Notes: generated by a model not told the origin, from the sequence alone. A stretch of DNA of 51,464 nt from Levilactobacillus hammesii DSM 16381 (GCF_001434395.1 NZ_AZFS01000007.1:1-51464); one strand, 5' to 3'. Counted from the first letter of the stretch, positions 42,406-51,262 are shown. Program-made: numbers and translations.

Positions 42406-42434
42406 TTGACCAACACCAAGTTTGCCCGTAAGAT
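42406..42434 (+). promoter_or_regulatory. Promoter toward the small gene and ptsHI
   Basis: TTGACC (42406-42411), 17 bases, TAAGAT (42429-42434). The -35 region reads CTTTGACC, which is also a CtsR half-site on the opposite strand. It is about 87 bases before the small gene at 42521. Confidence 0.6.
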
Positions 42435-42520
42435 AAAGGAGAATGGCCTAGATGGGCAGGGTGAGAATCTGGTCGTCCAACGCATGGCCTTAGTCAACAT
42501 AAAGTAGGGAGAGAAATAAC

Positions 42521-42721
42521 GTGGATCGAGATTTTACGGACTTAATGAATCAGCTGAAGGATAAAAAGATTGATCAGTTTGAAGTGACACCAGCAGACTT
42601 TCCCGCTTTTCAAAAAGCCTTCATGGCGTTTGAGACACGAAAACGCGTGGTTGGTCAGGCGGATAAGAATGGAAAACTCACGTATCACTACGATCATGAC
42701 GCCGGAAATGACGGCGAATAA
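42521..42721 (+). CDS. Small conserved-looking hypothetical protein next to clpE
   Basis: A 66-residue soluble, highly charged protein with a GTG start behind GTAGGGAGAG. A helix-forming first half (FTDLMNQLKDKKIDQFEV) is followed by TPADFPAFQKAFMAFETRKRVVGQADKNG and a short acidic tail. There is no cysteine, membrane span or named motif. The divergent clpE promoter with its stress operators is 250 bases upstream, and ptsH follows with its own cre-containing region. Stress expression is possible but inferred only from the operators nearby. Confidence 0.65.
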   Translation: MDRDFTDLMNQLKDKKIDQFEVTPADFPAFQKAFMAFETRKRVVGQADKNGKLTYHYDHDAGNDGE

Positions 42722-42732
42722 TGATTTTTTGA

Positions 42733-42746
42733 TGAAAGCGGTTCAT
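42733..42746 (+). promoter_or_regulatory. cre site upstream of ptsHI
   Basis: TGAAAGCGGTTCAT matches 12 of 14 positions of the CcpA operator (TGWAARCGYTWNCW). TATAAC, a possible -10, follows at 42748, so the site would cover the ptsH promoter. Binding by CcpA/HPr-Ser-P is inferred. Confidence 0.5.
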
Positions 42747-42889
42747 GTATAACTTGTAATTTACCGCTTAGATTGATATTCTTAGTAGGTAGGCGTGACT
42801 CGTTGAATGGTTGTTTGGCCAATGCGCAAGGTCAAGGCGAGCTGCGTTCGGTAAGTAGTCAACCTAAGCTTAAAGGAGATCGATCAATT

Positions 42890-43156
42890 ATGGAAAAACG
42901 CGAATTTCATGTTACAGCAGAAACGGGTATTCATGCACGTCCAGCTACTTTATTAGTACAATCAGCAAGTAAGTTCAGTTCTGAAGTTAGCTTGCAGTAC
43001 CAAGACAAGTCCGTTAACTTGAAGTCTATCATGGGTGTTATGTCTTTAGGTGTTGGCCAAAACGCTGACATCACCATTACGACTGACGGTGATGATGAAG
43101 CTGACGCAATGACTGCCATTGCTGAAACGATGACTAAAGAGGGTTTGTCTGACTAA
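42890..43156 (+). CDS. ptsH: Phosphocarrier protein HPr
   Basis: An 88-residue protein, ATG 42890 after AAAGGAG; the frame extends upstream without a site. GIHARPA holds the phosphoryl-accepting His15, and SIMGVMSL carries Ser46, the target of HPr kinase that makes HPr a co-repressor with CcpA. It passes phosphate from enzyme I to sugar-specific EIIA domains. The stop overlaps the ptsI start (TAATG), a standard ptsHI arrangement. Confidence 0.98.
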   Translation: MEKREFHVTAETGIHARPATLLVQSASKFSSEVSLQYQDKSVNLKSIMGVMSLGVGQNADITITTDGDDEADAMTAIAETMTKEGLSD

Positions 43157-44886
43157 TGAAGACGATGCTCAAGGGGATTGCTGCCAGTGATGGGGTGGCT
43201 TGTGGTCGGGTCTACCGATTGGACGAACCAGACCTTCACGTGTCACAGCAGACAATCACTGATCTTGATTACGAATTAAATCGTTTCCATCAGGCCCTTG
43301 AAGCAACCGTCTCAGAGATTGAGACGATAAAAACTCGTGTAAATAAAAACCTGGGTGCTGACCGTGCCCAGGTTTTTATTGCGCAAATGGCGATGTTAAA
43401 GGACCAGGATCTGGTGGGAGACGTGGAAACCCGCATCCGTGAGCAGCACGTTAATGCGGAATTTGCGGTTGCGCTGGTCTCCTCAACGGTTGAAGATGAA
43501 TTAGCCGAGTTGGCCGACAATCCCTATCTACAGGACCGACTCACAAATTGGCAAACGGTTGCCAAGCGGTTGACGGCTCATCTGTTAGGGGTAACCTTAC
43601 CAGATCTGGCGTTGGTTAACGATCCGGTGATTGTGGTGACCCATGATCTGATTGCTAGTGAGGCGGTTGCCGTTAATCCCAAACAGGTCTTAGGGTTTGT
43701 CACGGATGCCGGCGGTCGAACTTCACATTCGTCAATCTTGGCGCGGTCGTTGAACATTCCCGCTGTGGTGGGAACGCAGGCGGCAACTCATGAGTTGGCA
43801 GATGGCGACCTGATTGTGATCAACGGGACGCAGGGTAACGTCATGGTAGGCCCAACTGCGGATGAAGTGACGGCTGCTCGGCAGACCATGGCCCAGCGGG
43901 TTAAAAATCAGCGGCGCTTGAAGCGGCTGACGCATTATGAGACGGTCTCTCAGGATGGTGTGGGGGTAACCCTGGCAGCCAATATGGGAACCGTGACGGA
44001 TTTGCCCCGCGTGATGGCGAGTGGTGCCGAGGGTATTGGCTTGCTGCGAACGGAATTTCTCTATCTGGATGCGCAGCACCTACCAACGGAAGATGAACAG
44101 TTTGCTATCTATCGGCAAGTGCTCGAGACGCTAGGATCGCGGCCAGTTGTGATCCGGACGTTGGATGTGGGTGGCGACAAGACGCTACCTTATCGACCGT
44201 CACAAAGCGAGGCCAATCCCTTCATGGGTGCTCGTGCGATTCGCCAAAGTCTCGCGCACCAGCAGGTCTTCCGTAGCCAATTGCGGGCCCTGATTCGGGC
44301 GTCGGCGTTTGGTCACTTAAGCATTATGTTTCCCATGATTGCAACGTTGGATGAGTTGCGGCAGGCCAAGGCCATCTATGACGATGAGCGGTCTAAGCTG
44401 ACGGCTAAACGGGTCCCTATGGGGAAGATTGCGGTGGGCATGATGGTCGAGGTGCCAGCGGCGGCATTGCTGGCCGATCGGTTTGCCAACGAGGTTGACT
44501 TCATGAGTATTGGGACCAATGATCTGATCGGCTATACCTTAGCGGCCGATCGGACCAACCAAAACGTGGCCTACCTGTACCAGCCGTATCATCCGGCCAT
44601 TCTGCGGCTGATTGATAACGTGATCTCGGCCGGACACGCTGCGGGCATTCCCGTGGCCATGTGTGGCGAAATGGCCGGCGATCCCATTGCCTTGCCGTTA
44701 CTTCTGGGAATGGGCCTTGACGAATTCTCAATGGCGCCGGGGTCGATTCTCAAGACGCGGCAACGGATCAGCCAGCTGGATGCCCACGAGTTGGCTTCAT
44801 TAGCTGAGACGACGGTTAACTCGGCCAGCACCAGTCAAGAAGTGGTGACTATGGTGCAGGCGGCGGTGCCGGGTGTCTTAAAATAA
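43156..44886 (+). CDS. ptsI: Phosphoenolpyruvate-protein phosphotransferase (PTS enzyme I)
   Basis: A 576-residue soluble enzyme that takes phosphate from phosphoenolpyruvate onto His191 (in GGRTSHSSILAR) and hands it to HPr. The PEP-binding barrel carries GIGLLRTEFLYLD, RTLDVGGDK, and the C-terminal GTNDLIGYTLAADR and MCGEMAGD with the catalytic cysteine. Standard length. The start codon overlaps the ptsH stop, so translation is coupled. A terminator follows. Confidence 0.98.
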   Translation: MKTMLKGIAASDGVACGRVYRLDEPDLHVSQQTITDLDYELNRFHQALEATVSEIETIKTRVNKNLGADRAQVFIAQMAMLKDQDLVGDVETRIREQHVNAEFAVALVSSTVEDELAELADNPYLQDRLTNWQTVAKRLTAHLLGVTLPDLALVNDPVIVVTHDLIASEAVAVNPKQVLGFVTDAGGRTSHSSILARSLNIPAVVGTQAATHELADGDLIVINGTQGNVMVGPTADEVTAARQTMAQRVKNQRRLKRLTHYETVSQDGVGVTLAANMGTVTDLPRVMASGAEGIGLLRTEFLYLDAQHLPTEDEQFAIYRQVLETLGSRPVVIRTLDVGGDKTLPYRPSQSEANPFMGARAIRQSLAHQQVFRSQLRALIRASAFGHLSIMFPMIATLDELRQAKAIYDDERSKLTAKRVPMGKIAVGMMVEVPAAALLADRFANEVDFMSIGTNDLIGYTLAADRTNQNVAYLYQPYHPAILRLIDNVISAGHAAGIPVAMCGEMAGDPIALPLLLGMGLDEFSMAPGSILKTRQRISQLDAHELASLAETTVNSASTSQEVVTMVQAAVPGVLK

Positions 44887-44897
44887 GAACGTGAATG

Positions 44898-44930
44898 AGG
44901 ACGTTTCCTGATGGGGATGTCCTTTTTTTA
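44898..44930 (+). terminator. Terminator after ptsI
   Basis: AGGACGTTTCC (44898-44908) pairs with GGGGATGTCCT (44913-44923) through one G-U pair, then seven T. Confidence 0.88.
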
Positions 44931-45064
44931 TGGGCTTCTAAGCGAGGGCAGGTGGCCGACAACCAGCGGTGCTCGTCACTGCCGATGCCTAGGCACACTG
45001 GGCACCAGTAGAATGGGATAACGATGGCCAAATGATGAGATTTTCTTGCGATAGCGGTTGAGGT

Positions 45065-45093
45065 TTGCAATCCCCTAGTCAAACCCATATAAT
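45065..45093 (+). promoter_or_regulatory. Promoter of the lafA-lafB operon
   Basis: TTGCAA (45065-45070), 17 bases, TATAAT (45088-45093), 67 bases ahead of the lafA ATG. The rest of the gap 44931-45064 has no gene. Confidence 0.7.
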
Positions 45094-45159
45094 TGTGATG
45101 ATTGTACAAAGCGAAGCTCTAAATCTTTTAGCCAAACACAGACGCAAGGGGGATTGGCG

Positions 45160-46338
45160 ATGAACATTGGCTTATTTACAGATACCTATTTCCCTCAAGT
45201 GAGTGGGGTAGCAACGTCTATTAAGACGCTGCGTGATCAATTGGAAAAACAGGGGCACCAGGTTTACATCTTTACGACGACTGATCCGAATGTTGAACGA
45301 AACGTGTATGAGCGGAATGTCTTCCGTTTCTCAAGCATTCCATTCGTTTCGTTTACGGAACGGCGGATTGCCGTCCGGGGGTTATTTCAGGCGTATCAGA
45401 TTGCCAAGGAATTAAACCTGGATATCGTCCACACCCAGACGGAGTTTTCAATGGGGTGGATCGGTAAGTTTGTGGCGCGGAATCTGGAAATTCCGTGTCT
45501 ACATACCTACCATACGATGTACGAGGATTACTTACACTACGTGGCCAACGGGAAGATTCTGAAGCCCGTTCACGTGAAGCAGGGGACACTGGCCTTCTGT
45601 TACCATCTCACTGGGGTGGTGGCGCCGAGTGACCGAGTGTTGACGACCTTAACTGATTACGGGGTCAAAGCCCCAATTCGTGTGATTCCCACGGGGGTTA
45701 ACTTGCATCAGTATGAACAACCAGATACGGCGAACTTACGGCGGGAGCTGGGGTATCAGCCGGATACACCGGTTATTCTATCGCTGAGTCGGCTAGCCTA
45801 TGAGAAGAACATCAAAGAGAGCATCGCGGCAATGCCTAAGATTTTAGCGGGCGTGCCTAATGCCCAACTGCTGATTGTGGGGGATGGTCCGGCAAAGGAA
45901 GATCTCGAACAACAGGTGCAGGATGCCGGGCTGACGGATCACGTCACGTTTACGGGTCAGGTGAATAACAATGATGTTTTCCGTTATTACCACATGGCTA
46001 ACGTCTTTCTATCGTCGTCCGATTCCGAGTCGCAGGGGCTGACGTATATCGAAGCCATGGCGGCCGGAACCAAGATTGTCGTGATGACGAGTCCTTATAC
46101 GGACGAACTGCTGTCAAAGCGGACCTTGGGCGTCACCTTTAAGACGGAGGATGAGATGGTGACCAACGTCATCGATTATCTGAAGCATGGTGATGAGGAG
46201 CAGGATCCAGACTTGCTAGCGCGTAAACTGTCTGAAATTTCCGCGGACACCTTTGGTCAGCGTGTGATTTCGTTCTACCAGGATGCCCAGGCGAGTTATG
46301 AGGCCCTGCATGAAGATACCCCGGACTTTAGTGATTAG
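45160..46338 (+). CDS. lafA: Diacylglycerol glucosyltransferase, LafA-like (family 4)
   Basis: A 392-residue GT-B glycosyltransferase, ATG 45160 after AAGGGGGAT. The N-terminus NIGLFTDTYFPQVSGVATS is typical of the 1,2-diacylglycerol 3-glucosyltransferase group. The donor domain has LSRLAYEKNIKESIAAMP and SSSDSESQGLTYIEAMAAG with the E-x7-E motif. It makes monoglucosyl-diacylglycerol, the first step of the lipoteichoic acid anchor, at the membrane inner face. lafB starts 12 bases after the stop, and ltaS is 2.5 kb downstream. The name follows Listeria; the sugar is inferred. Confidence 0.85.
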   Translation: MNIGLFTDTYFPQVSGVATSIKTLRDQLEKQGHQVYIFTTTDPNVERNVYERNVFRFSSIPFVSFTERRIAVRGLFQAYQIAKELNLDIVHTQTEFSMGWIGKFVARNLEIPCLHTYHTMYEDYLHYVANGKILKPVHVKQGTLAFCYHLTGVVAPSDRVLTTLTDYGVKAPIRVIPTGVNLHQYEQPDTANLRRELGYQPDTPVILSLSRLAYEKNIKESIAAMPKILAGVPNAQLLIVGDGPAKEDLEQQVQDAGLTDHVTFTGQVNNNDVFRYYHMANVFLSSSDSESQGLTYIEAMAAGTKIVVMTSPYTDELLSKRTLGVTFKTEDEMVTNVIDYLKHGDEEQDPDLLARKLSEISADTFGQRVISFYQDAQASYEALHEDTPDFSD

Positions 46339-46350
46339 AGGAGCAATTGA

Positions 46351-47373
46351 ATGCTAAAAATTAACATGTTCTCCAAGGCCGATTCCGTTAAGGGACAGGG
46401 CGTGGGGAGTGCTTACAATGAACTGATGAATCTACTGGCAACGCGGCTTAAGGATGAGTTCACGGTGACGGTCAATAAGTATGGTCGGGTTGATGTGACC
46501 CATTACCACACGATTAACCCCACCTATTACCTCTCAACCTTTTTGCCGGGGCGTGGCCGGAAGATTGGTTACGTTCATTTTTTGCCGGAAACGTTGGAGG
46601 GAAGTTTGAAGATTCCCCAACCGTTCCGGTCACTCTTTTATAAATACGTGATTGCGTTTTACCGCCGGATGGACCACATTGTTGTGGTCAACCCGACCTT
46701 TATTCCTAAGCTCGTGGCTTACGGCATTCCGGCTGAACGGGTGACGTACATTCCTAATTTTGTGAGCCGAAAGGAATTTTACCCGGTTGATCAGGATCAA
46801 AAACTGGCGTTACGGCAAAAATATGGTTACGACCCCCAGCGGTTTACGGTACTGGGAATTGGCCAGATTCAAGAGCGGAAGGGACTATTTGATTTCATCA
46901 AATTAGCACGAAACAATCCGCAAATTCAGTTCATCTGGGCCGGGGGCTTTTCCTTTGGGCGGATGACGGATGGTTATGCACAACTGAAGAAGGTGGTCGA
47001 TGATCCACCTGCTAACCTGAGCTTCCCAGGGATCGTTGATCGAGATAAGCTGGTTGATTACTATGACTTGGCAGATCTCTTCTTACTGCCTTCATTTAAC
47101 GAACTGTTCCCGATGTCCGTGTTGGAAGCCTTCAGCACGGGAACACCGGTACTGCTACGTGACTTGGATCTGTATCAGGCCATCATTGCGGGGGACTATC
47201 AACCGGCACAAGACTATGATGACATGAATGAACAGCTACACAGCTTGCCGAATGATCCTGCAGCCTTGGCCCACTGGCGTGAAAAGAGCCTGGCCGCTGC
47301 GGATCGATACTCTGAGGAACACCTCACTGAGATTTGGCGGAAGTTTTATACGCAGCAAGCAAAAGAGGGGTAA
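46351..47373 (+). CDS. lafB: Glycolipid glycosyltransferase, LafB-like (family 4)
   Basis: A 340-residue GT-B enzyme, ATG after GAGGAGCAATTGA. The acceptor domain contains KADSVKGQGVGSAYNEL and the histidine-rich VDVTHYHTINPTYY, and the donor domain has GIGQIQERKGLFDFIKLA and SFNELFPMSVLEAFSTG. Adds the second hexose to the lafA product to give the dihexosyl-diacylglycerol anchor of lipoteichoic acid. The order lafA-lafB supports this over an exopolysaccharide role. Glucose versus galactose cannot be judged. Followed after 5 bases by the flippase-like gene. Confidence 0.83.
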   Translation: MLKINMFSKADSVKGQGVGSAYNELMNLLATRLKDEFTVTVNKYGRVDVTHYHTINPTYYLSTFLPGRGRKIGYVHFLPETLEGSLKIPQPFRSLFYKYVIAFYRRMDHIVVVNPTFIPKLVAYGIPAERVTYIPNFVSRKEFYPVDQDQKLALRQKYGYDPQRFTVLGIGQIQERKGLFDFIKLARNNPQIQFIWAGGFSFGRMTDGYAQLKKVVDDPPANLSFPGIVDRDKLVDYYDLADLFLLPSFNELFPMSVLEAFSTGTPVLLRDLDLYQAIIAGDYQPAQDYDDMNEQLHSLPNDPAALAHWREKSLAAADRYSEEHLTEIWRKFYTQQAKEG

Positions 47374-47378
47374 GTTGA

Positions 47379-48404
47379 ATGTCACGACGAAATAAATGGG
47401 TACTAGCTTTAATGTTACTCTTGGGGATTGCCATTTTCGCTTATTCACTCCGTGACATTAAGTTCTCCGTACTGGTCAATGATTTCGTGCATATTAATTT
47501 CTGGTGGTTTGGGGTCGCCATTTTATGTATGCTACTGTATTTAGGTTTAGAAGCCTGGATCGTCAAGGTTTTTATCTCCGATCGTATCGAAGGGTTCACG
47601 TTCAAAGATGCGGTACGTATTCCGTTGGTGGAGCAACTGTTTAACGGGATCACGCCGTTTTCTTCCGGTGGGCAACCCGCTCAGTTGTTCGCATTAATGC
47701 AGACGGGGGTGGATGCCGGGAAGGCCAGCTCCGTCCTGTTGATGAAGTTTGTGGTCTACCAATCGATGATTGTGATCAACTTTATTATTGCGCTGGTGAT
47801 TGGTTTCCAGCAAATTCAGGACAAACTGCACGCGCTCTCGTGGCTAGTGATCTTTGGTTTCACCATTCACTTGGCGGTTATTGTGGGCCTGCTCATGATT
47901 ATGTTTTGGTATTCTTTTACCAAGAAGATGGTGGGCGTGCTGCTCTATCCCTTCCACTGGTTCATGAAGGCGGAACGTTTTCTCCGCATCGAAGCAAATC
48001 TGAATAGTAAGATTGATTCGTTCTACGCGGAGAGTGTCCGGATTAGCGGAAAAGGAAAGCTGATGCTACGGGTCTTTGTCATCACGTTCTTCCAACTGGC
48101 GTTTTACTACCTTATTCCCTACTTCATCATGCTGTCATTGGGCTATACAACGGCCAATATTGTCATGGTGACGAGCTTCCACATCCTGATTGTGATGGTG
48201 ATTTCACTGTTTCCAATCCCAGGGGGCTCTGGTGGAGCCGAATATAGCTTTGAAATGATCTTTAGGAGTTATATTACCTCTAATAGTAAACTCGTCTTAG
48301 CCATGATTCTATGGCGGCTATTGACCTATTACTTTGGGATGCTGGCTGGTTTGGTGGCGATGGTCATCCGACCAGATAAGGTCACGGAAGAGTCAGATTT
48401 ATGA
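47379..48404 (+). CDS. Flippase-like integral membrane protein (LPG-synthase TM family)
   Basis: A 341-residue protein with about 8 membrane spans. Landmark segments of the UPF0104/lysylphosphatidylglycerol-synthase membrane domain are present: LVEQLFNGITPFSSGGQPAQ near residue 88, and FPIPGGSGGAEYSF near residue 285. The lysyl-transferase domain of MprF is missing, so this is the stand-alone flippase-like type. Position 5 bases behind lafB suggests a role in moving or handling the glycolipid anchor across the membrane, which is an inference. ATG after AAAGAGGGG, with the site inside the lafB end. Confidence 0.85.
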   Translation: MSRRNKWVLALMLLLGIAIFAYSLRDIKFSVLVNDFVHINFWWFGVAILCMLLYLGLEAWIVKVFISDRIEGFTFKDAVRIPLVEQLFNGITPFSSGGQPAQLFALMQTGVDAGKASSVLLMKFVVYQSMIVINFIIALVIGFQQIQDKLHALSWLVIFGFTIHLAVIVGLLMIMFWYSFTKKMVGVLLYPFHWFMKAERFLRIEANLNSKIDSFYAESVRISGKGKLMLRVFVITFFQLAFYYLIPYFIMLSLGYTTANIVMVTSFHILIVMVISLFPIPGGSGGAEYSFEMIFRSYITSNSKLVLAMILWRLLTYYFGMLAGLVAMVIRPDKVTEESDL

Positions 48405-48430
48405 AATCCATGAGTTTTTTGCATTAGGGC

Positions 48431-48459
48431 GTGTCATCGAGCGCTAAGTTTGGTAAAAT
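48431..48459 (+). promoter_or_regulatory. Extended -10 promoter of ykuJ
   Basis: TGGTAAAAT (48451-48459) with a weak -35 (GTGTCA, 48431-48436) at 17 bases; 30 bases before the ykuJ start. Confidence 0.45.
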
Positions 48460-48489
48460 CATTATGGAAAGCTAGAAAGGGGACCAATC

Positions 48490-48726
48490 ATGGAAGAATC
48501 TCAATTGATTGGCATCATCAACCGCCTAAAGGCGATGCAAGAGGATGCCACCGACGAGCCACAACCCCGTCGTTTTGAAAAAGAGGGCGTTGAGCAGGCA
48601 ACGGTTGTCTTTAACCAAGCCACGCACACCTACACCTTAACTGAACACAATCCGGAAACAACTTTTGAATTTGATAACATCGATTTAGTTGCTATCGAAC
48701 TCTTTGATTTATTGACGGATAACTAA
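48490..48726 (+). CDS. ykuJ: YkuJ family protein
   Basis: A 78-residue soluble protein with the family pattern: SQLIGIINRLKAMQE, then QPRRFEKEGVE and the C-terminal FEFDNIDLVAIELFDLL, closely like Bacillus YkuJ (DUF1797). A structure is known for the family, but function is not. ATG after GAAAGGGG. It has its own promoter and a strong terminator, separating it from lafB and ltaS, so its place in the lipid cluster may be accidental. Confidence 0.92.
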   Translation: MEESQLIGIINRLKAMQEDATDEPQPRRFEKEGVEQATVVFNQATHTYTLTEHNPETTFEFDNIDLVAIELFDLLTDN

Positions 48727-48727
48727 A

Positions 48728-48761
48728 ACAAAACTATGGGCTGCCATAGTTTTGTTTTTTT
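48728..48761 (+). terminator. Terminator after ykuJ
   Basis: ACAAAACTATGG (48728-48739) pairs with CCATAGTTTTGT (48744-48755) with a 4-base loop and seven T. Confidence 0.92.
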
Positions 48762-48806
48762 ATAATGGCGAAAGATTGAATTTTTTCCAAAGGTTCTGTA
48801 ATCAGA

Positions 48807-48834
48807 TTGATTACCTCGCAATATCCGCTATACT
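48807..48834 (+). promoter_or_regulatory. Promoter of ltaS
   Basis: TTGATT (48807-48812), 16 bases, TATACT (48829-48834), 36 bases before the ATG at 48870. Confidence 0.6.
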
Positions 48835-48869
48835 TGAGAGATGTTAATTATTATGTGGAGGCAGTCGTA

Positions 48870-50933
48870 ATGGCGAACTTTTTTAAGCGGAAGACGAACT
48901 GGTTGAACACCCGGATGGGCTTTTTCCTGTTAATCGTCGTTTTATTTTGGGTAAAAACTTACATTGCCTATCAGACCGAGTTTACGTTAGGTGCTAAGGG
49001 GAGTGTTCAACAGTTTTTACTGCTGATTAACCCACTACCGGCCGCCCTGTTGGTATTCGGGATCGCCCTATATTTCCGGGGGCGGTTAGCTTACTGGTTG
49101 ATGTTGATTATCGATGTATTGGAATCAACTTGGATTTTTGCGAATGTGGTGTACTACCGTGAATTCTCCGATTTCTTATCCTTTGGGATCATGAAGGGCT
49201 CGAGTTCGGTCGGTAACAACCTGGGGAAGAGTTTAGCCCAGATCACCCATTTATATGATTTCTTTGTATATGTCGATATTATAATCTTGATTGTGTTACT
49301 GGTTACGCATGTGATCAAAATTGACGCCCGGCCATTTAAGCGCCGGTATGCGTTCTCACTGACGGTGTTATCCTTTGCGCTGATGTTTGCTGAGTTTGGG
49401 ATGGCAAATGCGGACCGTTCTGGCCTGTTGACGCGGACGTTTGATAATAACTATATCGTGAAGTACTTGGGACTTAACGAGTATGCCGCGTTCAATGCCT
49501 ATCAGACGCAAAAGGAAAGTGCAACTCGGGCAAGTGCCAATGCTTCGGATATGAAGAGTGTCCTGAAGTATCTTAAGCAGAATCGGGTTAGCCCAAATGT
49601 GTCGTACTATGGCAAGGAGAAGGGCAAGAACGTCTTTATTATTCACCTGGAGAGTTTCCAACAGTTCCTCATTGACTATAAAGTTGATGGGAAAGAGGTT
49701 ACGCCTACGCTGAATAAGTTCTACCATAACAATAATACCCTGTCATTTGATAACTTCTATAATCAAGTGGCCCAAGGGAAGACCTCTGACGCTGAAATGA
49801 TGTTGGAAAACTCGTTGTTTGGGTTACCACAGGGCTCGGCTATGACGACCTATGGGACTCAGAATACGTTCCAAGCGGCACCGGCTATCTTAAGCCAAGA
49901 GGCGGGGTATACAACGGCGGCCTTTCATGGGGATGTCCCTAGTTTTTGGAACCGGGACAATACCTACAAGTCATGGGGCTATCAGTACTTCTTTAGTTCG
50001 AGCTACTATACGGAGAAGCCGGGGTATAGTGTCGGCTATGGCCTGAAGGATAAGATCTTCTTTAAGCAGTCTGCACAGTATATTGAGCAACTCCCACAGC
50101 CGTTCTATGCGAAGCTGATTACGTTGACGAACCACTATCCTTACGAGTTAGATAAGAAGAATACGGACTTCCCAGCGACGAAGACCGGGGATAAGACGGT
50201 GGACCCGTACGTCCAGACTGCGCACTATCTCGATCAATCGTTTGCTGAGTTCCTGACCTACTTGAAGAAGGTCGGCTTATATAAGAACAGTGTGATTGTT
50301 GCCTATGGGGATCACTACGGTATCTCGAACAATCACCGACCCGCAATTGCACAGTTGCTGGGTAAAGATAAGATCACGAGCTATGATCTCGCACAATTCC
50401 AAAAGGTACCGTTCATGATCCATGCAAATGGACTGAAGGGGGGCATTAGCCATACGTACGGTGGCGAAATTGATGTCTTACCAACCCTACTGGACCTGCT
50501 AGGGGTTAAAAACACGGATACGGTCCAATTTGGACAGGATCTTTTAGCGAAGAATCGTAATCAGACGGTTGCGTTCCGAGATGGTAACTTTGTTTCACCT
50601 AAGTATATGAAGATTGGTGGCACGGTTTACGACACGAAGACGGGAGAAGTCTTGTCTTTAACGGCCGCACAAAAGAAGGCAGTGGCCAAGATTCAAAATC
50701 ACGTGACTACGGAGCTCTCACTGTCCGATCGGGTGATCTATGGCGATCTGCTACGTTTCTACACACCGAAGAACTTTAAGAAGGTCGATAAGTCTTCATT
50801 CACTTATAAGCTGAAACCAGCAATGGAGAAGCTGGGTGATGCAGAGAAGTCTGAAAAGACGAGCGTTCTGGCCAAAAATAACGGTAAGAGCACGGTCTCT
50901 AAGTATAAGACGGATGCACCAGAATTGAAGTAA
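48870..50933 (+). CDS. ltaS: Lipoteichoic acid synthase, LtaS family
   Basis: A 687-residue protein, start ATG 48870 after GTGGAGG; 21 upstream codons lack a site. Five N-terminal membrane spans (to about residue 180) precede an extracellular sulfatase-like domain with the catalytic threonine T305 in QGKTSDAEM, E261 in HLES, and GDHYGISNNH and HGDVPSFWNRD metal and substrate loops. It polymerises glycerol phosphate from phosphatidylglycerol onto the glycolipid anchor. The tail after about residue 640 is lysine-rich. LtaS enzymes are often cleaved between the linker and the sulfatase domain; the site is not identified here. Last gene before the rRNA operon. Confidence 0.93.
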   Translation: MANFFKRKTNWLNTRMGFFLLIVVLFWVKTYIAYQTEFTLGAKGSVQQFLLLINPLPAALLVFGIALYFRGRLAYWLMLIIDVLESTWIFANVVYYREFSDFLSFGIMKGSSSVGNNLGKSLAQITHLYDFFVYVDIIILIVLLVTHVIKIDARPFKRRYAFSLTVLSFALMFAEFGMANADRSGLLTRTFDNNYIVKYLGLNEYAAFNAYQTQKESATRASANASDMKSVLKYLKQNRVSPNVSYYGKEKGKNVFIIHLESFQQFLIDYKVDGKEVTPTLNKFYHNNNTLSFDNFYNQVAQGKTSDAEMMLENSLFGLPQGSAMTTYGTQNTFQAAPAILSQEAGYTTAAFHGDVPSFWNRDNTYKSWGYQYFFSSSYYTEKPGYSVGYGLKDKIFFKQSAQYIEQLPQPFYAKLITLTNHYPYELDKKNTDFPATKTGDKTVDPYVQTAHYLDQSFAEFLTYLKKVGLYKNSVIVAYGDHYGISNNHRPAIAQLLGKDKITSYDLAQFQKVPFMIHANGLKGGISHTYGGEIDVLPTLLDLLGVKNTDTVQFGQDLLAKNRNQTVAFRDGNFVSPKYMKIGGTVYDTKTGEVLSLTAAQKKAVAKIQNHVTTELSLSDRVIYGDLLRFYTPKNFKKVDKSSFTYKLKPAMEKLGDAEKSEKTSVLAKNNGKSTVSKYKTDAPELK

Positions 50934-50940
50934 TTAAGAG

Positions 50941-50975
50941 AGTCGCGACCACAATGGTGTGGTTGCGACTTTTTT
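50941..50975 (+). terminator. Terminator after ltaS
   Basis: AGTCGCGACCACA (50941-50953) pairs with TGTGGTTGCGACT (50958-50970), 4-base loop, six T. Confidence 0.92.
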
Positions 50976-51128
50976 GATACGCTTGTGTTGGACGTATGAC
51001 CTAGACCACTTTTGCAAGCGTAGGGGAATTCCACGATCGGATTGGGTATTTTTGCAGCTTTAAAACGCTGTAAGACCGGGGATGAGCGTTAATCCGCAAA
51101 CAAATTTCAGTAAATATTCATTTTTTAC

Positions 51129-51157
51129 TTGACCATAGTCTCAGATATTGGTAAACT
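51129..51157 (+). promoter_or_regulatory. Candidate first promoter of the rRNA operon
   Basis: TTGACC (51129-51134), 17 bases, TAAACT (51152-51157). It has the same orientation as the two stronger promoters downstream. The region 50976-51128 has no recognisable gene. Confidence 0.5.
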
Positions 51158-51233
51158 ATTTTCTGTTGTCAATTACAGGACAAACATTGTAACGGCAACG
51201 AATTGCTGCAAAATAATTAATTTAAAAAAAGGC

Positions 51234-51262
51234 TTGACGGTCTGATTGATAATTGATATAGT
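51234..51262 (+). promoter_or_regulatory. rRNA operon promoter P1
   Basis: TTGACG (51234-51239), 17 bases, TATAGT (51257-51262), with an A/T-rich UP-like stretch (51210-51230) upstream. Confidence 0.75.
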
